Positions 36,120 to 47,000 of a stretch of DNA of 64,000 bases are shown piece after piece. Source of the stretch: Malania oleifera (Eukaryota; Streptophyta; Magnoliopsida; Santalales; Ximeniaceae); NCBI RefSeq assembly GCF_029873635.1, contig NC_080423.1, positions 111,803,087-111,867,086 on the forward strand, given 5' to 3'. The translations under genes and the position numbers were made by a program. Under the pieces are notes generated by a model. It saw nothing but the letters and a program-made list of their open reading frames with translations, searched no databases and had not been told where the DNA came from. Every line of letters begins with the position of its first letter. Position 1 is the first letter of the stretch.

Positions 36120-36600
36120 GTGTTTCTCCTTAACATGAATAATCAATTATTGATGTATTTTTGGAGAAGCAGAAATGGTAAAATATGAAAAATAGAAAGA
36201 TACATGGTGCATTAACTGAAATAAATACAAATAGAAATAGAGGAATTCATTTCAACTCAATGTAGTATGGATGAAAGTATTGTTTTCGTTTTAATGACAC
36301 AAGGATTAGTTATATGAACTTTTTGCAATAAAAATGCTTTGCTTCAAATCCATGTGTTTCTTTTTTACGTGAATTAATGAATTATTGGTGTGTTTTTGGA
36401 GGACAAGTGTGAGTAAGTAGAATAATAAAATGTGAACAACAAAACGATACATGAGCATTAATGAATTATTGGTGTATTTTTTGGAGGAAAAGTGTACGTA
36501 TAAATAATAAAATGTGAAGAACACAAAGATACTTAGTACATTAATTGAAATAAATACAAATAGAAACAAAGGAATTCATTTTGAAGGAATTTAAAAGACT
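36120..36600 (+). repeat. degenerate repeats
   Basis: ATTATTGGTGTATTTTTGGAG-like sequence occurs near 36144, 36383 and 36465. A GAAATAAATACAAATAGAAA segment followed by GGAATTCATTT occurs near 36220 and 36548. This suggests one unit of about 330 bp duplicated once, with a smaller duplication of about 80 bp inside. Confidence 0.7.
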
Positions 36601-36696
36601 ATTCATTTTCTATTTATGGTTTCAATTACGAGTTGGGGCTATTATCACATATTACGATTAACCTTATTTTGCAACTGTTTCCATTTTCTTTGCAGT

Positions 36697-37248
36697 ATGG
36701 AATCTAGATCGAATGATCCCTATGTCTTGACATTGAGTGATAGACATCCCCCACACTAGGCATGGGTAATCATTCAATTGCATTTACATGCTAACAACGC
36801 TCTTAGTCCCTAGATAGACTGCAACTAGCTTATCACAAGGTTCTCCTATTCATACAAAAGGTTGGCTTCTATGATTTATACCAGATTAAGGGCATGAGAA
36901 TTGATTGGCATTTTATAATAGCACTGATATAGTCTTGGAGGCCAGGGATACACACCTTCCATCTCCCTTGCGGTGAGGCGACTAGTACACTATAGGACAT
37001 AACAATTCTTTTTACCCTTTTAGGTGATGGGTGAGAGGTCTATGACACAATAGATTAATGTTTGAGTTGAGTTGTATTCCCGCTTGCTTAGAGTTACTCC
37101 CTCTCAGCAAAGGAGCGTACTTTATGGTTTCCACCTACTTATGTGGTGGGTGACAACTAGTTTTGCTCATCTGGCACAAGATGTCGATGATGAGATGATC
37201 CTCCAACATGCTCGAGCATACATCCTTTGCCTTATTTATGACTTTTTA
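36697..37248 (+). pseudogene. plant mobile domain (MAIN-like) gene, 5' half
   Basis: Broken reading frame of the plant mobile domain (PMD) family. The sequence reads YDLYQIKGMRIDWHFIIALI near 36870-36925, a stop, then SWRPGIHTFHLPCGEATSTL near 36930-36990, a stop, DITILFTLLGDG, and after a shift an open stretch SRLLRVTPSQ...DEMILQHARAYILCLIYDF up to the copia insertion. These are the standard blocks of MAIN-like proteins (DW...ALVERWRPETHTFHLP..GE.T.TLQD, then ARAYIL). PMD proteins include silencing and chromatin factors and domains of transposons. Stops and the insertion make it a relic. The 3' half is at 45026-45280. Confidence 0.85.
37244..37248. repeat. target duplication TTTTA, left copy
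   Basis: TTTTA at 37244-37248 and 45026-45030 flanks the copia element. Confidence 0.9.
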
Positions 37249-37822
37249 TGTTGTTTATGGTGTGGATCTTATACTTTGGATTTCATAAACAAAAAAGGAA
37301 GAAAAACATAAAGGACCAGCACAATAGAGACTCGTCGACGAGTGCCCTGTGCTTGTTGACAAGTAGATCCTGAGAGCAGAAAAATCTTAGAGTTTTGGAG
37401 ATACCGAGAGCAAAAAATGGGCTCGTTGACGAATGCCCTGTTCTCGTCGATGAGTGTTCTTCTCTAGATTGTTGACAAATCCCCTGTACTCATCAATGAG
37501 TGTGCTTGGGTTGTGAGTAGTTTTTTGAATTTTGAATTTGAACGTTGGGGTGGTTGGGTAATTGGAGGGAAACCTCTGAAAGACTATTATATATGTCATT
37601 CTAGGCATGTATTGAGGGAGTGTGATCATTTTGATAAGTGTATTGTGCACTTTGAGATTTCCTTAGTGAAATTCTTGTTTCATTGCTTCCGTGGATGTAA
37701 GCTTTTTCGAACCATGTAAATCTTGTTGTTGTTCTTGTTGTTTATCATTTTCTGGTTGTGTTTCATTTATTTGTTGTATTTATTCCGCTATGCTTCGTAT
37801 TTATCCCATCCACATCACAACA
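37249..37822 (+). repeat. 5' LTR of C1
   Basis: TGTTGTTTATGG...CACAACA. It contains CTCGTCGACGAG at 37331-37342 and related arms at 37421 and 37447. The same order is kept in the 3' LTR. Confidence 0.95.
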
Positions 37823-37825
37823 AAT

Positions 37826-37837
37826 TGGTATCAGAGC
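37826..37837 (+). other. C1 primer binding site
   Basis: TGGTATCAGAGC, three bases after the LTR end: the initiator tRNA-Met primer site. Confidence 0.92.
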
Positions 37838-37847
37838 GACTGTTGTT

Positions 37848-38600
37848 ATGACATCGAGATCGTTCTCTACAAGATTTGATTCCGTCAAATTTGATGAAAC
37901 TGGGAACTTTGGTTTATGGCAGAGGAGAGTGAAAGACAATCTTGTATAACAAGGAATGGGAAAAGCATTACTTGGTGTTCAACCGGGTGGAATAGATGAG
38001 GCAACATGGAAAGAATTGCAAACAAAGACCACTTCTACAATATGCTTGTGTTTGGCCGACAAAGTACTCTATTGGGTGATGAAGGAGGATTCTCCAGGGG
38101 CTATATGGCGAAAGTTAGAAAGCCAATACATATCCAAATCACTTAATAATAAACTTTTTCTTAAGCAACGTTTGTGTTGGCTTAAGATGGTTGAAGGATC
38201 AAGCTTAGATCAACTTATTAATGTTTTCAATCAAATTATTAGTGATTTGATGAGAGTTGATGTTAAGTTTGATGAGGATGACAAAGCTTTGATGTTGTTA
38301 ACTCTTTGCCCTCGACTCATACCTATGAAAATCTTATGACTACTCTTACGTGGGGAAAAAAATTCTTGATCTTGAAGAGGTAACAAGTGTTTTGTTAAAT
38401 TTTCATCAAAGATTGAAAATATGTGATGAAGGAGAAGGACTTGTGGTAAAGGGTAATAACGAACGAGACAAAGGAAAATCCAAACATGGATGAAGTCAAA
38501 AATCCCAAAATCAATCCAAGAAGAAGAAAGAAATCCGATTTTATAAATGCGGTAAAAAGGGGCATGTGAAACCGGAGTTTCCAGATTGGAAAAAGGGAAA
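37848..38600 (+). pseudogene. C1 gag
   Basis: Starts at ATG 37848 (MTSRSFSTRFDSVKFDETGN, FGLWQRRVKDNLV), has a stop at 37947, then continues open from 37956 (GMGKALLGV, DKVLYWVMKEDSPGAIWRKLE, SLNNKLFLKQRLCWLKM). After a shift near 38340 comes a zinc knuckle near 38540-38575 reading YKCGKKGHVKPEF, where the first and last Cys of C-x2-C-x4-H-x4-C are lost. Typical copia capsid gene with UBN2-like domain. Confidence 0.88.
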
Positions 38601-40044
38601 TTCTGAGAAACATGAGGGTACTTCAAAATCTATGAATGTTGTTCAAGAAGGAGGTTCAGTGTATAGTGATGGTGATGTTATATCAGTTTCAGTGGGGTCG
38701 GATAATCTAACAGACTCTTGGATACTTGACTCGACATGTTCTTATCACATGACTCCGAATAAGGAGTGGTTCAGCACTTACAAGTTAGTGAATTATCGAT
38801 CAGTTCTTATGGGTAATGATGCTTCTTGCAAGATCATTGGCATAGGAAATGTAAAGATAAAAATGTTTGATGGTGTTGTAAGAACGTTGTGTAATGTGAG
38901 ACATATACCAGAGTTGAGGAAGAGTTTGATATCACTCGGTAGTTTGGATTGTAATGGCTTTAATTACAATTCCAAAGGTGGAGTTCTAACAGTATGAAAA
39001 GGTAATATAATTGTAATGAAAGAGTAGAAACTGGATGGGAATATCTACACATTGCAGGGAACTACCATTGTAGGTGGAGCTACAGCCATAAATGCTGAAT
39101 CAGATGAGATTGTCTTATGGCATATGCGCCTTGGGCATATAGGGGAACATGGCATGAAGGAACTACACAAGAGAAAACTCTTGAAGGGTTTGAAATCATG
39201 TCAGCTGGAATTTTGTAGGATTTGTGTTCTTGGAAAACATAATAGAACAAAGTTCAAATCAACTATACACAAGACAAAGGGTATTCTGGATTATGTGCAT
39301 TCAGATGTTTGGGGCCTAGTTAGAGTTGCATCAAAGGGTGGATATGTGTATTATGTGAGTTTTATTGATGATTACTCATGGAAGGTCTGGGTTTACTTCA
39401 TGCATCACAAATCAAATACGTTTGCCAAATTTAAGATTTGGAAGGGTGAAATGGAAAACCTGACAGGGAGGAGAATCAAATTCTTAAGGTCAGAATATGG
39501 GACCAAGCATACAGATTCTTGGTTTATGAAGTTTTTTGTGGAGCAGGGCATCAAGAGATATTTTACAGTTCACCGAACACCTTATCAAAATGGTGTGGCA
39601 GAACGGATGAATTGGATTCCTTCTAAAAGGGCTCGGTGTCTTAGATAAAATGCAAGGCTACCGACAAACTTTTGGGCCGAGGCAGTGAGAATGGCATGTT
39701 TTTTGATAAATTAATCACCAAGGGTCTCACTAGAGGGTAGAGTGGCAGAAGAGGTTTAGACAGGAAATGCAGTAGACTACTCCGGATTGAAGGTATTCGG
39801 GTGTCCAGCCTATGCTCACGTATCTAGTGAGAAGAGGTCTAAAATTGACCCAAAGTCTCATCGTTGTATCTTTTTGGGATATCTAGAGGGTGTAAAGGGG
39901 TACAAGCTATTGGACCTAGTGGCAAACAAGGTAGTGATCAGTAGGGATGTAGTCTTTGATGAAAAGGCTATGGTGAAGCGTACTCAAGAAGAACAATGTA
40001 ATCTACAAAGAACAACATCTTCTACCACATTATCTAAAAGGTAT
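38601..40044 (+). pseudogene. C1 protease and integrase
   Basis: The protease active site near 38718-38750 reads SWILDSTCSYHMT, so D-S-G has become D-S-T. The pre-integrase zinc region is at 39118-39235 (LWHMRLGHIGEHGMKELHKR, CRICVLGKHNRTKF). The core has HSDVWG near 39298, FIDDYSWKVWVYF near 39362 and YQNGVAERMN near 39583, so all three acidic catalytic residues remain. The C-terminal part at 39787-40044 has KVFGCPAYAHV and CIFLGYLEGVKGYKL. Stops at about 38997, 39028, 39648 and 39713. Confidence 0.9.
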
Positions 40045-40345
40045 ACTTTGGATGGATAGGTTGGGTCTCACTTCCGTTCATCGTTAGTTCACTCTTGAGT
40101 TTTTTTTGGTGAATTTTGATTTGTTTAAGGCTTTTTTGTGTTTTTATCTTCTTAGTTAGCTTTGTTTAGATTTTTTTTCCTAGTTTGGTTGGTTGCTGGT
40201 GTTGTTTTTGGGAGGGTTTTATTTTTTTTTTTTCTGTAATCTCCCTTTTGCTCATCTTGTAATCACAGTATTTTTCTGCCAACAGTGAGGGCATATTAAT
40301 AAATAATTGGAGGTGCCACCCTCTTTTTTTTTAAAAAAAAAACAA
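40045..40345 (+). mobile_element. probable LINE 3' tail inserted in C1
   Basis: About 300 bp that interrupts C1 between integrase and RT. It is T- and G-rich, has no ORF, reads like a LINE 3' untranslated region (GTAATCTCCC...AATAAATAATTGGAGGTGCC) and ends in an A run (40333-40343). The left edge and target duplication are uncertain. A SINE or an L1 dead-on-arrival copy are both possible. Confidence 0.5.
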
Positions 40346-40712
40346 GAAAAAGAAGCATCAAGAGTGTGATGAACAGAAACAGAAACCACAAAGATGGGGC
40401 AGTGATGAACATGTTGTGTAGGTGGAGTTGGAAGCTCAAGGCAACGATAATGATCATGGTCCTATGGTTGCAAGGAGCTCTAGCTCAGAACCAGCAAGTC
40501 GATGATATTTATATACAAAGATCCAGACGCACTATTAGACCTCCACCAAGGTATGGATTTGAAGAATTAGTATCTTATGCAATCCTTACTAGTTGCAACA
40601 ATCTAACTACATTTCAAGAGGCAGTGCACGGCCAGGAGAAATATAGGTGGATGGGTGCAAAGTTTGAGGAGATGGAATCACTACTTAAGAACCAAACTTG
40701 GAATTTGGTGGA

Positions 40713-40717
40713 GCTTC
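40713..40717. repeat. target duplication GCTTC
   Basis: GCTTC at 40713-40717 and 42926-42930 flanks the solo LTR. Confidence 0.93.
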
Positions 40718-41550
40718 TGTTGACTTTTTGAATCTGATCCCTATTTTGATTATGACAAACCATGACATCTCATTTATGTGTTTAGTTTTTGAACAGATTT
40801 ATGATGCAAAAAACGCAAATGAGGGATGCAAAATGGAAGCCATGGAGTACCTAATCGAGCACAAATTATGGCGTATTCCTTGGAGTATTAAGGAGTAGAA
40901 GTATGAAAATTTTATTTATTCTTTAAGTTGTAATAGTAACTAGGTTTCAATTTGTACATGCATAATCATATGATTTGAATTGAAGCTCTTACAAAATGGG
41001 CAAGATCTTAGATTGACCTTAGGGGCATAAACTTTTCATGAAAACATTTTTTCCAAAACAAGTTTTTTTTTTTTTTTTTCAAAAAACCCCATTATGTTTC
41101 TTCCGTCGCATTGATGAACTCATTTCTCTATCAATAACTCCTTATCTTAAACAATTTCCAACATAAAACTTGTGATATTTTCCCTTAGCTTTCTTTTGAT
41201 ACCAAATACGTTTAATTTGGGGTTATATAGTAAACGTTATGTACAAAATACTAAAGGGTATCCGCAGTAGAAAAATTCCCTTCATGTTTCTTCTGTTTCA
41301 TTGACGAGCGAAATTATCAATCAAAAGCTCTTTATCTTAAAAAGTGTTCAACATGAAAGTTATGAGATTTTATCTTAAATTTTGATACCAAGAAAGTACA
41401 ATTTAGAGTTGTATAGAAAAAAGTTATGCCTAAAAAACTGAAAGGTATTTGAGCAGAAAACACCCCAACGGTCGAAAAACGGCTAGTTTTCAAATTTATT
41501 CATATTTTAATACCTCAATGACCATAAAACGGCTAGTTTTGGTTTTTTAC

Positions 41551-41558
41551 TATAAATA
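41551..41558 (+). promoter_or_regulatory. TATA box of the SIRE-like LTR
   Basis: TATAAATA, after two AAACGGCTAGTTTT repeats at about 41478 and 41526 that look like U3 elements. Confidence 0.6.
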
Positions 41559-41689
41559 AAAGCCTAAAGCACTTGAAAAATGATAGAGAAAGGGATTGGA
41601 AGCATACTTCGTTATCCTTTGATTCCCAAACTTTTTTTATACTCCATTTTGAGCATCAAGTCATTTTTTATCCTTCTCTTTCATTTTGA

Positions 41690-42086
41690 AAACTCTCTTA
41701 GGAGAAAATCTTTTGGGTTATTCAAGGATGCTTGAAGCACATATCAAATTATATATCTATATTCCAAAGTCTTCTTATTCTTGAGGTAATTTTGAAAGCT
41801 TGAGCACATATTCACATTTATATATCTCGCTTGAAAGCTTTCTTGCCTATTGAAGATCAAAGTTCATTTTTCTCCTACTCTTCATTTTCAAATTTCTTTG
41901 GAGAAAATCTTTTGAGTTTTTACAAGAAAGTCTTGAGCTTATATTCAAATTTATATATTTTGCTTGAGAGCCTTCTTTCATTCAAAAGGGCAATCCTATA
42001 CAAAATATTTCTCCCACTTTTTATTTTAAATATATTTTGGAGAAAATATTTTGAGGTATTTTGAAAGGCTTAAGCATATACTTACA

Positions 42087-42129
<43 letters not shown>

Positions 42130-42150
42130 TGAGAGCCTTAGTGCTTTTGA
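41690..42150 (+). repeat. tandem array in the SIRE-like LTR
   Basis: Three to four copies of a roughly 150-base unit: GGAGAAAATCTTTTG, then CTTGAGC(A/T)TATATTCA, then GCTTGAGAGCCTTC, at about 41700, 41885 and 42038. The last is stretched by (AT)n. Confidence 0.75.
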
Positions 42151-43800
42151 TTTTATAAAGGTCAATATTGAAAAGAAAATCATTTTTCATACTGTCACGT
42201 TTACTTGAAAAATATTTTTTGAGAGAAATATCCAACTCTATTGAGCTTCATTTTAAAATCATTTGTGAGTGTATTTGTGCTTATTGTTGTACATCATTTG
42301 GTTATTTTGAGAAACATTTTTTTTTTGTACACAAATATTTGATTATTGTTGTATTCTCGACGTGTGGTCGAAAAAGGATTGCACTGGCATATAACGTGCA
42401 CCAGATTGGTTCAGACCCGATTAGGAGAACTAGGAGCACCGTCCTGTAAGGTCTAGCTATTGGTTGAGCTCAGCCCAGGTTAATTGAGCTGGGGTATTCC
42501 TTGCCTCGTAAGGAGAGGGTGTAATTGGTGTCACTCCACCTGTTAAATGAGCATTTAGTGAATCCTCTTACTTGTGAGCTTGAGGCAAGGATGTAGGCAG
42601 GATTAACCGAACCCCGATAATAAATTTTGTGTGTCTCTTCCCTTATCTATTTAATTTCTCGCACTTTAAATTCTGCACATGTACGTTATTTATTGTCTTG
42701 ATTATAATACATACATGCCTTTGATTATTGGGAAATACTGAGACTGTTATATCTGTTTAAATATCTGTTCAGTTAAATGTTGTTGTGATTTATTCTTGCT
42801 TAGAAAGATCCTAGGTTTGTATAATACTGGTTGTAGTTCTTAAGGTTGAACACACTTAACCTAGGAGAATTTTTTTAAATACCCAATTCACCCCCCCCCC
42901 TTTTGGGACTACACCATTCGTGTCAGCTTCTAGATGGGAAGAGACTGATAGGTTGCAAATGAATATATAAGAAGAAGGAGGCAATTTTAGAAAAGGAAGG
43001 AGAGAAATTCAAGGTACTGTTGGTGGCAAAAGGATACTCATAGAAGGAGGTAGATTATGATGATATCTTCCAGTGGTCCGACATACTTCTATCAGAAACG
43101 TGTTGGGGTTGGTAGCCTATTTGGAACAAATGGATGTGAAGATGGTGTTTCTTCATGGTGATTTGGAGGAACAAATCTACATGGTACAACCGAAGGGATT
43201 CATTGAACCGGGAAAAGAAAATTAAGTTTGCAGGTTGAAGAATTCTCTTTATGGGCTGAAATAGTCTCCAAGGCAATGGTATAAACGGTTTAATTCTGAC
43301 ATGATCAAGATTGGCTACAAAAGGTGTGAGTATGACTGCTGTGTATATGTGAACAAGCTTGAGGATGGTTCTCTTATTTTCTTGTTATTGTACATCGATG
43401 ACATGTTGATAACTGCAAAAGATTTAACTGAGATGAATCAGTTAAAGCACCTGTTGTATAAGGAATTTGACATGAAGGATTTTGGCTCAGCTAAGAAAAT
43501 ACTTGGGATGGAGATTCGTCGTGACAGAACTGTAGGGAGATTATGGCTATATCAAGGCAGTTATGTGCATAAGATATTTGAGAGGTTTAGTATGGCCGAT
43601 GCAAGACCGGTGTGTACACCTTTAGAGAATCATTTTAAGTTGTCTACTGTAGGTTGCCCAAGTACGGATGAGGAAATTCGGGACATGTCAAAGGTCCCCT
43701 ATGCTAGTGCTGTGGGGGTCATGGCGTGTATGAGGTTAAATTTAGCTCATGCGGTGAGCATGGTAAGTAAGTTTCTCTCTAAACCAGGAAGACAGCATTA

Positions 43801-44437
43801 GGAAGCCATCAAATGAATACTCAGATACTTACAGGGTACATCGGGGTATGGCATCATGTTTGGAAAACAACAAAGTTGTCCTTCAGTTATGGGGTTTGTA
43901 GATACTGATTATTCTGACGATATGGATGACAGAAGGTCTACAACGGGATATGTGTTTACCCTTCTAGGAGGACCTGTATGTTGGAGATCCATGGTACAGT
44001 TTTTGGTAGCATTATCCACGATTGAGGCAAAATATATGGCAATTTCCGAAACTGCAAAGGAAGCCTTATGACTTATTGGTTTAGTCAAAGAGCTGGGATT
44101 ACAGTAAGATGGAGTGGTGCTGCATTGTGATAGTCAGAGTGTCATTTACTTGGCGAAGAATCAAGTATACCATGCTAGAACCAAGCATATTCGTGTAAGG
44201 TTCCACAGGGTTAGGGAATTGATTGCTTCGGGTGAGCTTGCGCTGGATATAGTTCACACGTTTGAAAATGCAGCGGATATTCTGACGAAATCAATTACTT
44301 CTGAGAAGTTCAAGCATTGCTTGGACTTACTCCATGTCTCCAATTGATAGAAGGGAGACAAACCCAATCAAGCAGTTCAAGTTCAAGGTAGAGCAGTTAG
44401 ACATGTTTTTCGGGATTCTCCTAAGGGGCGTATAATC
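43801..44437 (+). pseudogene. C1 RNase H
   Basis: MGFVDTDYSDDMDDRRSTTG near 43890-43950, LSTIEAKYMAISE near 44010, HCDSQSVIYLAKNQVYHART near 44123, HIRVRFHRVRELI and VHTFENAADILTK near 44250, a nearly complete copia RNase H with the D-E-D residues present. Stops at 44071 and 44107 break it. A polypurine-like AAGGTGGAGAT (44441-44451) follows before the LTR. Confidence 0.9.
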
Positions 44438-44451
44438 GCCAAGGTGGAGAT

Positions 44452-45025
44452 TGTTGTTTATGGTGTGACTCTTATACTTTGGATTTTATAAACAAAGAAG
44501 GAAGAAAAACATAAAGGGACACACAACAGGGACTCGTCGACAAGTGCCTTGTGCTCGTCGACAAGTAGATCCTGAGAGTAGAAAAACCTCAGAGTTTTAG
44601 AGATACCGAGAGTAGAAAATGGGCTCGTTGACGAATGTCTTGTTCTCGTCAACGAGTGTTCTTCTCTGGATCGTAAACGAATCCCTTATACTCATCGACA
44701 AGTGTGCCTGGGCTGCGAGCAATTTTTTAAATTTTGAATTTGAATGTTGGGGTGGTTGGGTATTTAGAGAGAAACCTTCGAGAGGTTGTTATATATGTCA
44801 TTATGGGCAAATATTGAGGGAGAGTGGTAATTTTGAGAAGTTTATTGTGTACTTTGAGATTTCCTTAGTGAAATTCTTGTGTCATTGCTCCCGTGGATGT
44901 AGGTTTTGCCGAACCACATGAATTTTGTTGTTGTTCTTGTGTGTTTATCATTTTTTGGTTGTGTTTCATTTACTTATTGTATTTATTCCGTTGTGCTTCG
45001 TATTTATCACATCCATATCACAACA
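44452..45025 (+). repeat. 3' LTR of C1
   Basis: 574 bp, same length and ends as the 5' LTR, with dozens of substitutions and compensating small indels (for example TTGTTGTTTATC against TTGTGTGTTTATC). Confidence 0.95.
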
Positions 45026-45290
45026 TTTTATTTATGGACAAATTTCAATATTATGCGCAGTTGATGTTATTGCCCCTCCTTGACTATTTAGGGATGTCGT
45101 TGACAAATAGCTATGATAGTGTCACTCTTGCATGGCTATATAGGGAGACATGCACAGTCTATCAATGAGAGATTTAGGAGATTGGTGGTACCATGTTCTT
45201 TTACATGTTTGGGCATGGGAGTAGATTTTGACCCTCACGCCACCTTGCATTGGCAAACGACACATTTTAGAAGACGTTAAGCCATTGTAC
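45026..45290 (+). pseudogene. plant mobile domain (MAIN-like) gene, 3' half
   Basis: After the second TTTTA the PMD frame resumes: MDKFQYYAQLMLLPLLDYLG near 45033-45090, SYDSVTLAWLYRETC near 45110-45155, a stop, then GDWWYHVLLHVWAW near 45178. LPLL...SYSWGSAVLAHLYRELC is the standard PMD block that follows the ARAYIL block seen at 37210, so the two halves are one gene split by C1. No ORF continues beyond about 45280. Confidence 0.88.
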
Positions 45291-45373
45291 TTGAATTTTT
45301 CCTCGATTTTTTTTAAAATATATATTAAATAATACATTTTTTGGAAAAATAATTCTCAGAATAACTCTAGCAT

Positions 45374-45562
45374 AATCTCGCTACTTAGTTCGGCGAGATT
45401 TAAACAAATCTTGCTGAACCAAGTAGCGAGATTTGCCATGTGTCACGCTCAAGATAAACATAGGCAAATCTCGTTACTTGGTCCAACGAGATTTGCTTGC
45501 CACGTGTCTAGACCAGATTGGACTGCCATAAAAAAATTTCGCTGCACCAAGTGACGAGATTT
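45374..45562. repeat. cluster of AATCTCGC hairpins
   Basis: Four inverted repeats in 190 bp: AATCTCGC...GCGAGATT (45374-45400), AATCTTGC...GCGAGATT (45408-45434), GCAAATCTCGTT...AACGAGATTTGC (45465-45494) and AAATTTCGC...CGAGATTTA (45534-45562). The loop words CTACTTAGTTCG and TGAACCAAGTAG are complements of each other. Each could form a short hairpin. Confidence 0.8.
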
Positions 45563-45584
45563 ATTGTGCATATGGGAAATACTT

Positions 45585-45601
45585 CTCAAAATAAGGTATT
45601 A

Positions 45602-45637
<36 letters not shown>

Positions 45638-45650
45638 ATACCTTATTTAG
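45585..45650. repeat. AT palindrome
   Basis: AAAATAAGGTATTATT and AATAATACCTTATTT face each other across an (AT)n run (45604-45634). Confidence 0.85.
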
Positions 45651-45711
45651 CGGCTGCTCTTGTGTCACAAAAAATGCAATGACACGTGCATTTAACAAGG
45701 TTTTGAACACC

Positions 45712-45832
45712 ACTTGTACCGGGTAGTATACATTTGTACATAAATTTTTAACAAATGATGCTGCGACCGCTTGTTTGGGGTAAGATACACTTGTACATAA
45801 TTATATAAAAGGTGATGCTGCTGCCACATGTC
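45712..45832 (+). repeat. 60-base tandem pair
   Basis: CTTGTACCGGGTAGTATACA...GATGCTGCGACCGCTTG, followed by a diverged second copy CTTGTTTGGGGTAAGATACA...GATGCTGCTGCCACATG. Confidence 0.8.
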
Positions 45833-46990
45833 CTTAAAAGCCAAAAAAAATTCTACTAAGACCCCATTTAAAACTCAAAAAATATTATGGAAAAAAAATA
45901 ATAAAGGAATACTCACTTTTCAAGTTTAGTTATCAAAGAAAATAAGAAAAAAAAAAGTAAAAAATATACCAAATTCATAAACAAAAATTTAATTTTAAAC
46001 ATCACTAATATTTATCTTTTCTTTAATTTTTAGTCATGTGAAAACAAGCCTTCATTTTTTATAATATTTAATAGAGAAGAAAAATATAAAACATAAATTT
46101 CCTCTTTATAATATTTGGTAACATTATATTATATAAGTGCTAAAAATGCAAAAAAAAAAAATCAAATACCTCATTTCTTATGAATTATATGACTTCACAT
46201 GTAGTCATAAAACAAATATCTAGGTGCCATGTCTTCCTAAACTTCTGATATGGCATGCGTAACAGCTTTTGTTCCATCTGTACGCATAAAATTCGACAAT
46301 GGGATTTTGGAGCTCAAATTTTTGTTGAAAGGAATTTCCAAATCTCGAGTTTCATCATCAAACACATGGATTGATAGATTTCAAAAATCGCAGAGTTTAA
46401 ATGAAACATCCCAAGAAATCCTTTATACAAGTGGGCTCTGAATTTAGTGCCTAAATAGAACTGACATTTCGTCTTTGGTTAAATCTTTTTTAAACTGGAC
46501 ATCCATGAAAGATGTTACTCAAGGCGTAGAGGTTACAAAAGCACCGCATGCTTTTAGCCAGAGTTGCTAGAGTTTTGTACCTGATTCCATTTAAAATTTT
46601 GTAACTGATTCCGTTTATGGCTCATTACCAATTCTTCGATCAAATTGGCAGTTGAAAAATGGCATCCCAACAAAAGGCTCTAGCCAAAGCTGTACCAGAA
46701 CCTTGACATTTTAATACAGGCCAACTTGGCACATCTAGTTGGAGAAATGCTGGACCAATATTTCGCCATCAAGTATTATTTCATACACAGCGTAATGCCA
46801 TCATTCTACACAACTTTAGCTCTCCCACACCCCCATACAAGGTGAGACAATCTCATTCCAAATGCGTTTCTCCAATTTCTCATGCCTTGAAGAATACACA
46901 ATCAAAAACTGAACTCAGAGTTAAAGGCCTTTAAATCTCACCTGATATGATCTTCACACCATTCGAAATACTGCTACGAATCACTTAACC
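45833..46990. other. AT-rich spacer, no gene seen
   Basis: Poly-A-rich DNA and unique sequence up to the stop codon of the GLTSCR1-like exon. The right part (from about 46700) is probably its 3' untranslated region. I found no clear polyadenylation signal and no coding match for the short plus-strand frame at 46250-46441. Confidence 0.5.
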
Positions 46991-47000
46991 ATGTGAACAT

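Larger units (their letters stand above)
35382..36690. other. no gene recognised; short repeats
   Basis: AT-rich DNA left of the plant-mobile-domain relic. A brief open stretch at 35556-35700 is unrecognised. It contains a (TTA)n run (35708-35765) and a degenerate repeat at 36120-36600, both listed separately. It could be the decayed upstream part of that gene or its promoter; nothing decides this. Confidence 0.5.
40718..42925 (+). mobile_element. SIRE-like copia solo LTR inside C1 RT
   Basis: 2208 bp, TGTTGACTTTTTGAATCTGA...CATTCGTGTCA, flanked by GCTTC. The start wording (TCTGATCCCTATTTTGATTATGACAAA) and the AAATACCCAATTCACCCCCC block near the end are those of long SIRE/Maximus-type copia LTRs. 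It contains TATAAATA at 41551-41558, a GGCAAGGATGTAGGCAGGATTAACCGAACC block near 42582, an (AT)n run (42093-42124) and a tandem array (41690-42150). It disrupts the RT between LVEL and the GCK block. Confidence 0.93.
40346..43800 (+). pseudogene. C1 reverse transcriptase, split by a solo LTR
   Basis: The N-terminal piece at 40346-40717 has SRRTIRPPPRYGFEE, FQEAVHGQEKYRWMGAKFEE and KNQTWNLVEL. The frame resumes after the solo LTR at 42926 with GCK-like text, KEVDYDDIF, then an open stretch 43301-43801 with LLLYIDDMLITAK (catalytic YIDD), FDMKDFGSAKKILGMEI and YVHKIFERFSMADARPVCTP. Several stops lie in 42926-43300. It copies element RNA in the Ty1/copia cycle; inactive here. Confidence 0.9.
37249..45025 (+). 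mobile_element. complete Ty1/copia element C1 with nested insertions
   Basis: 7.8 kb, with two LTRs of exactly 574 bp (37249-37822 and 44452-45025), TG...CA ends and 5-bp duplication TTTTA. Order: primer site, gag, protease, integrase, RT, RNase H, polypurine tract, the Ty1/copia order. Without its two internal insertions (about 0.3 and 2.2 kb) it would be about 5.3 kb. Frequent stops and clearly different LTRs (dozens of mostly C/T and G/A changes) show an old copy. Confidence 0.95.

Noticed and set aside
46250..46441. 63-codon plus-strand frame
   Set aside because: Isolated, in AT-rich spacer, no match.
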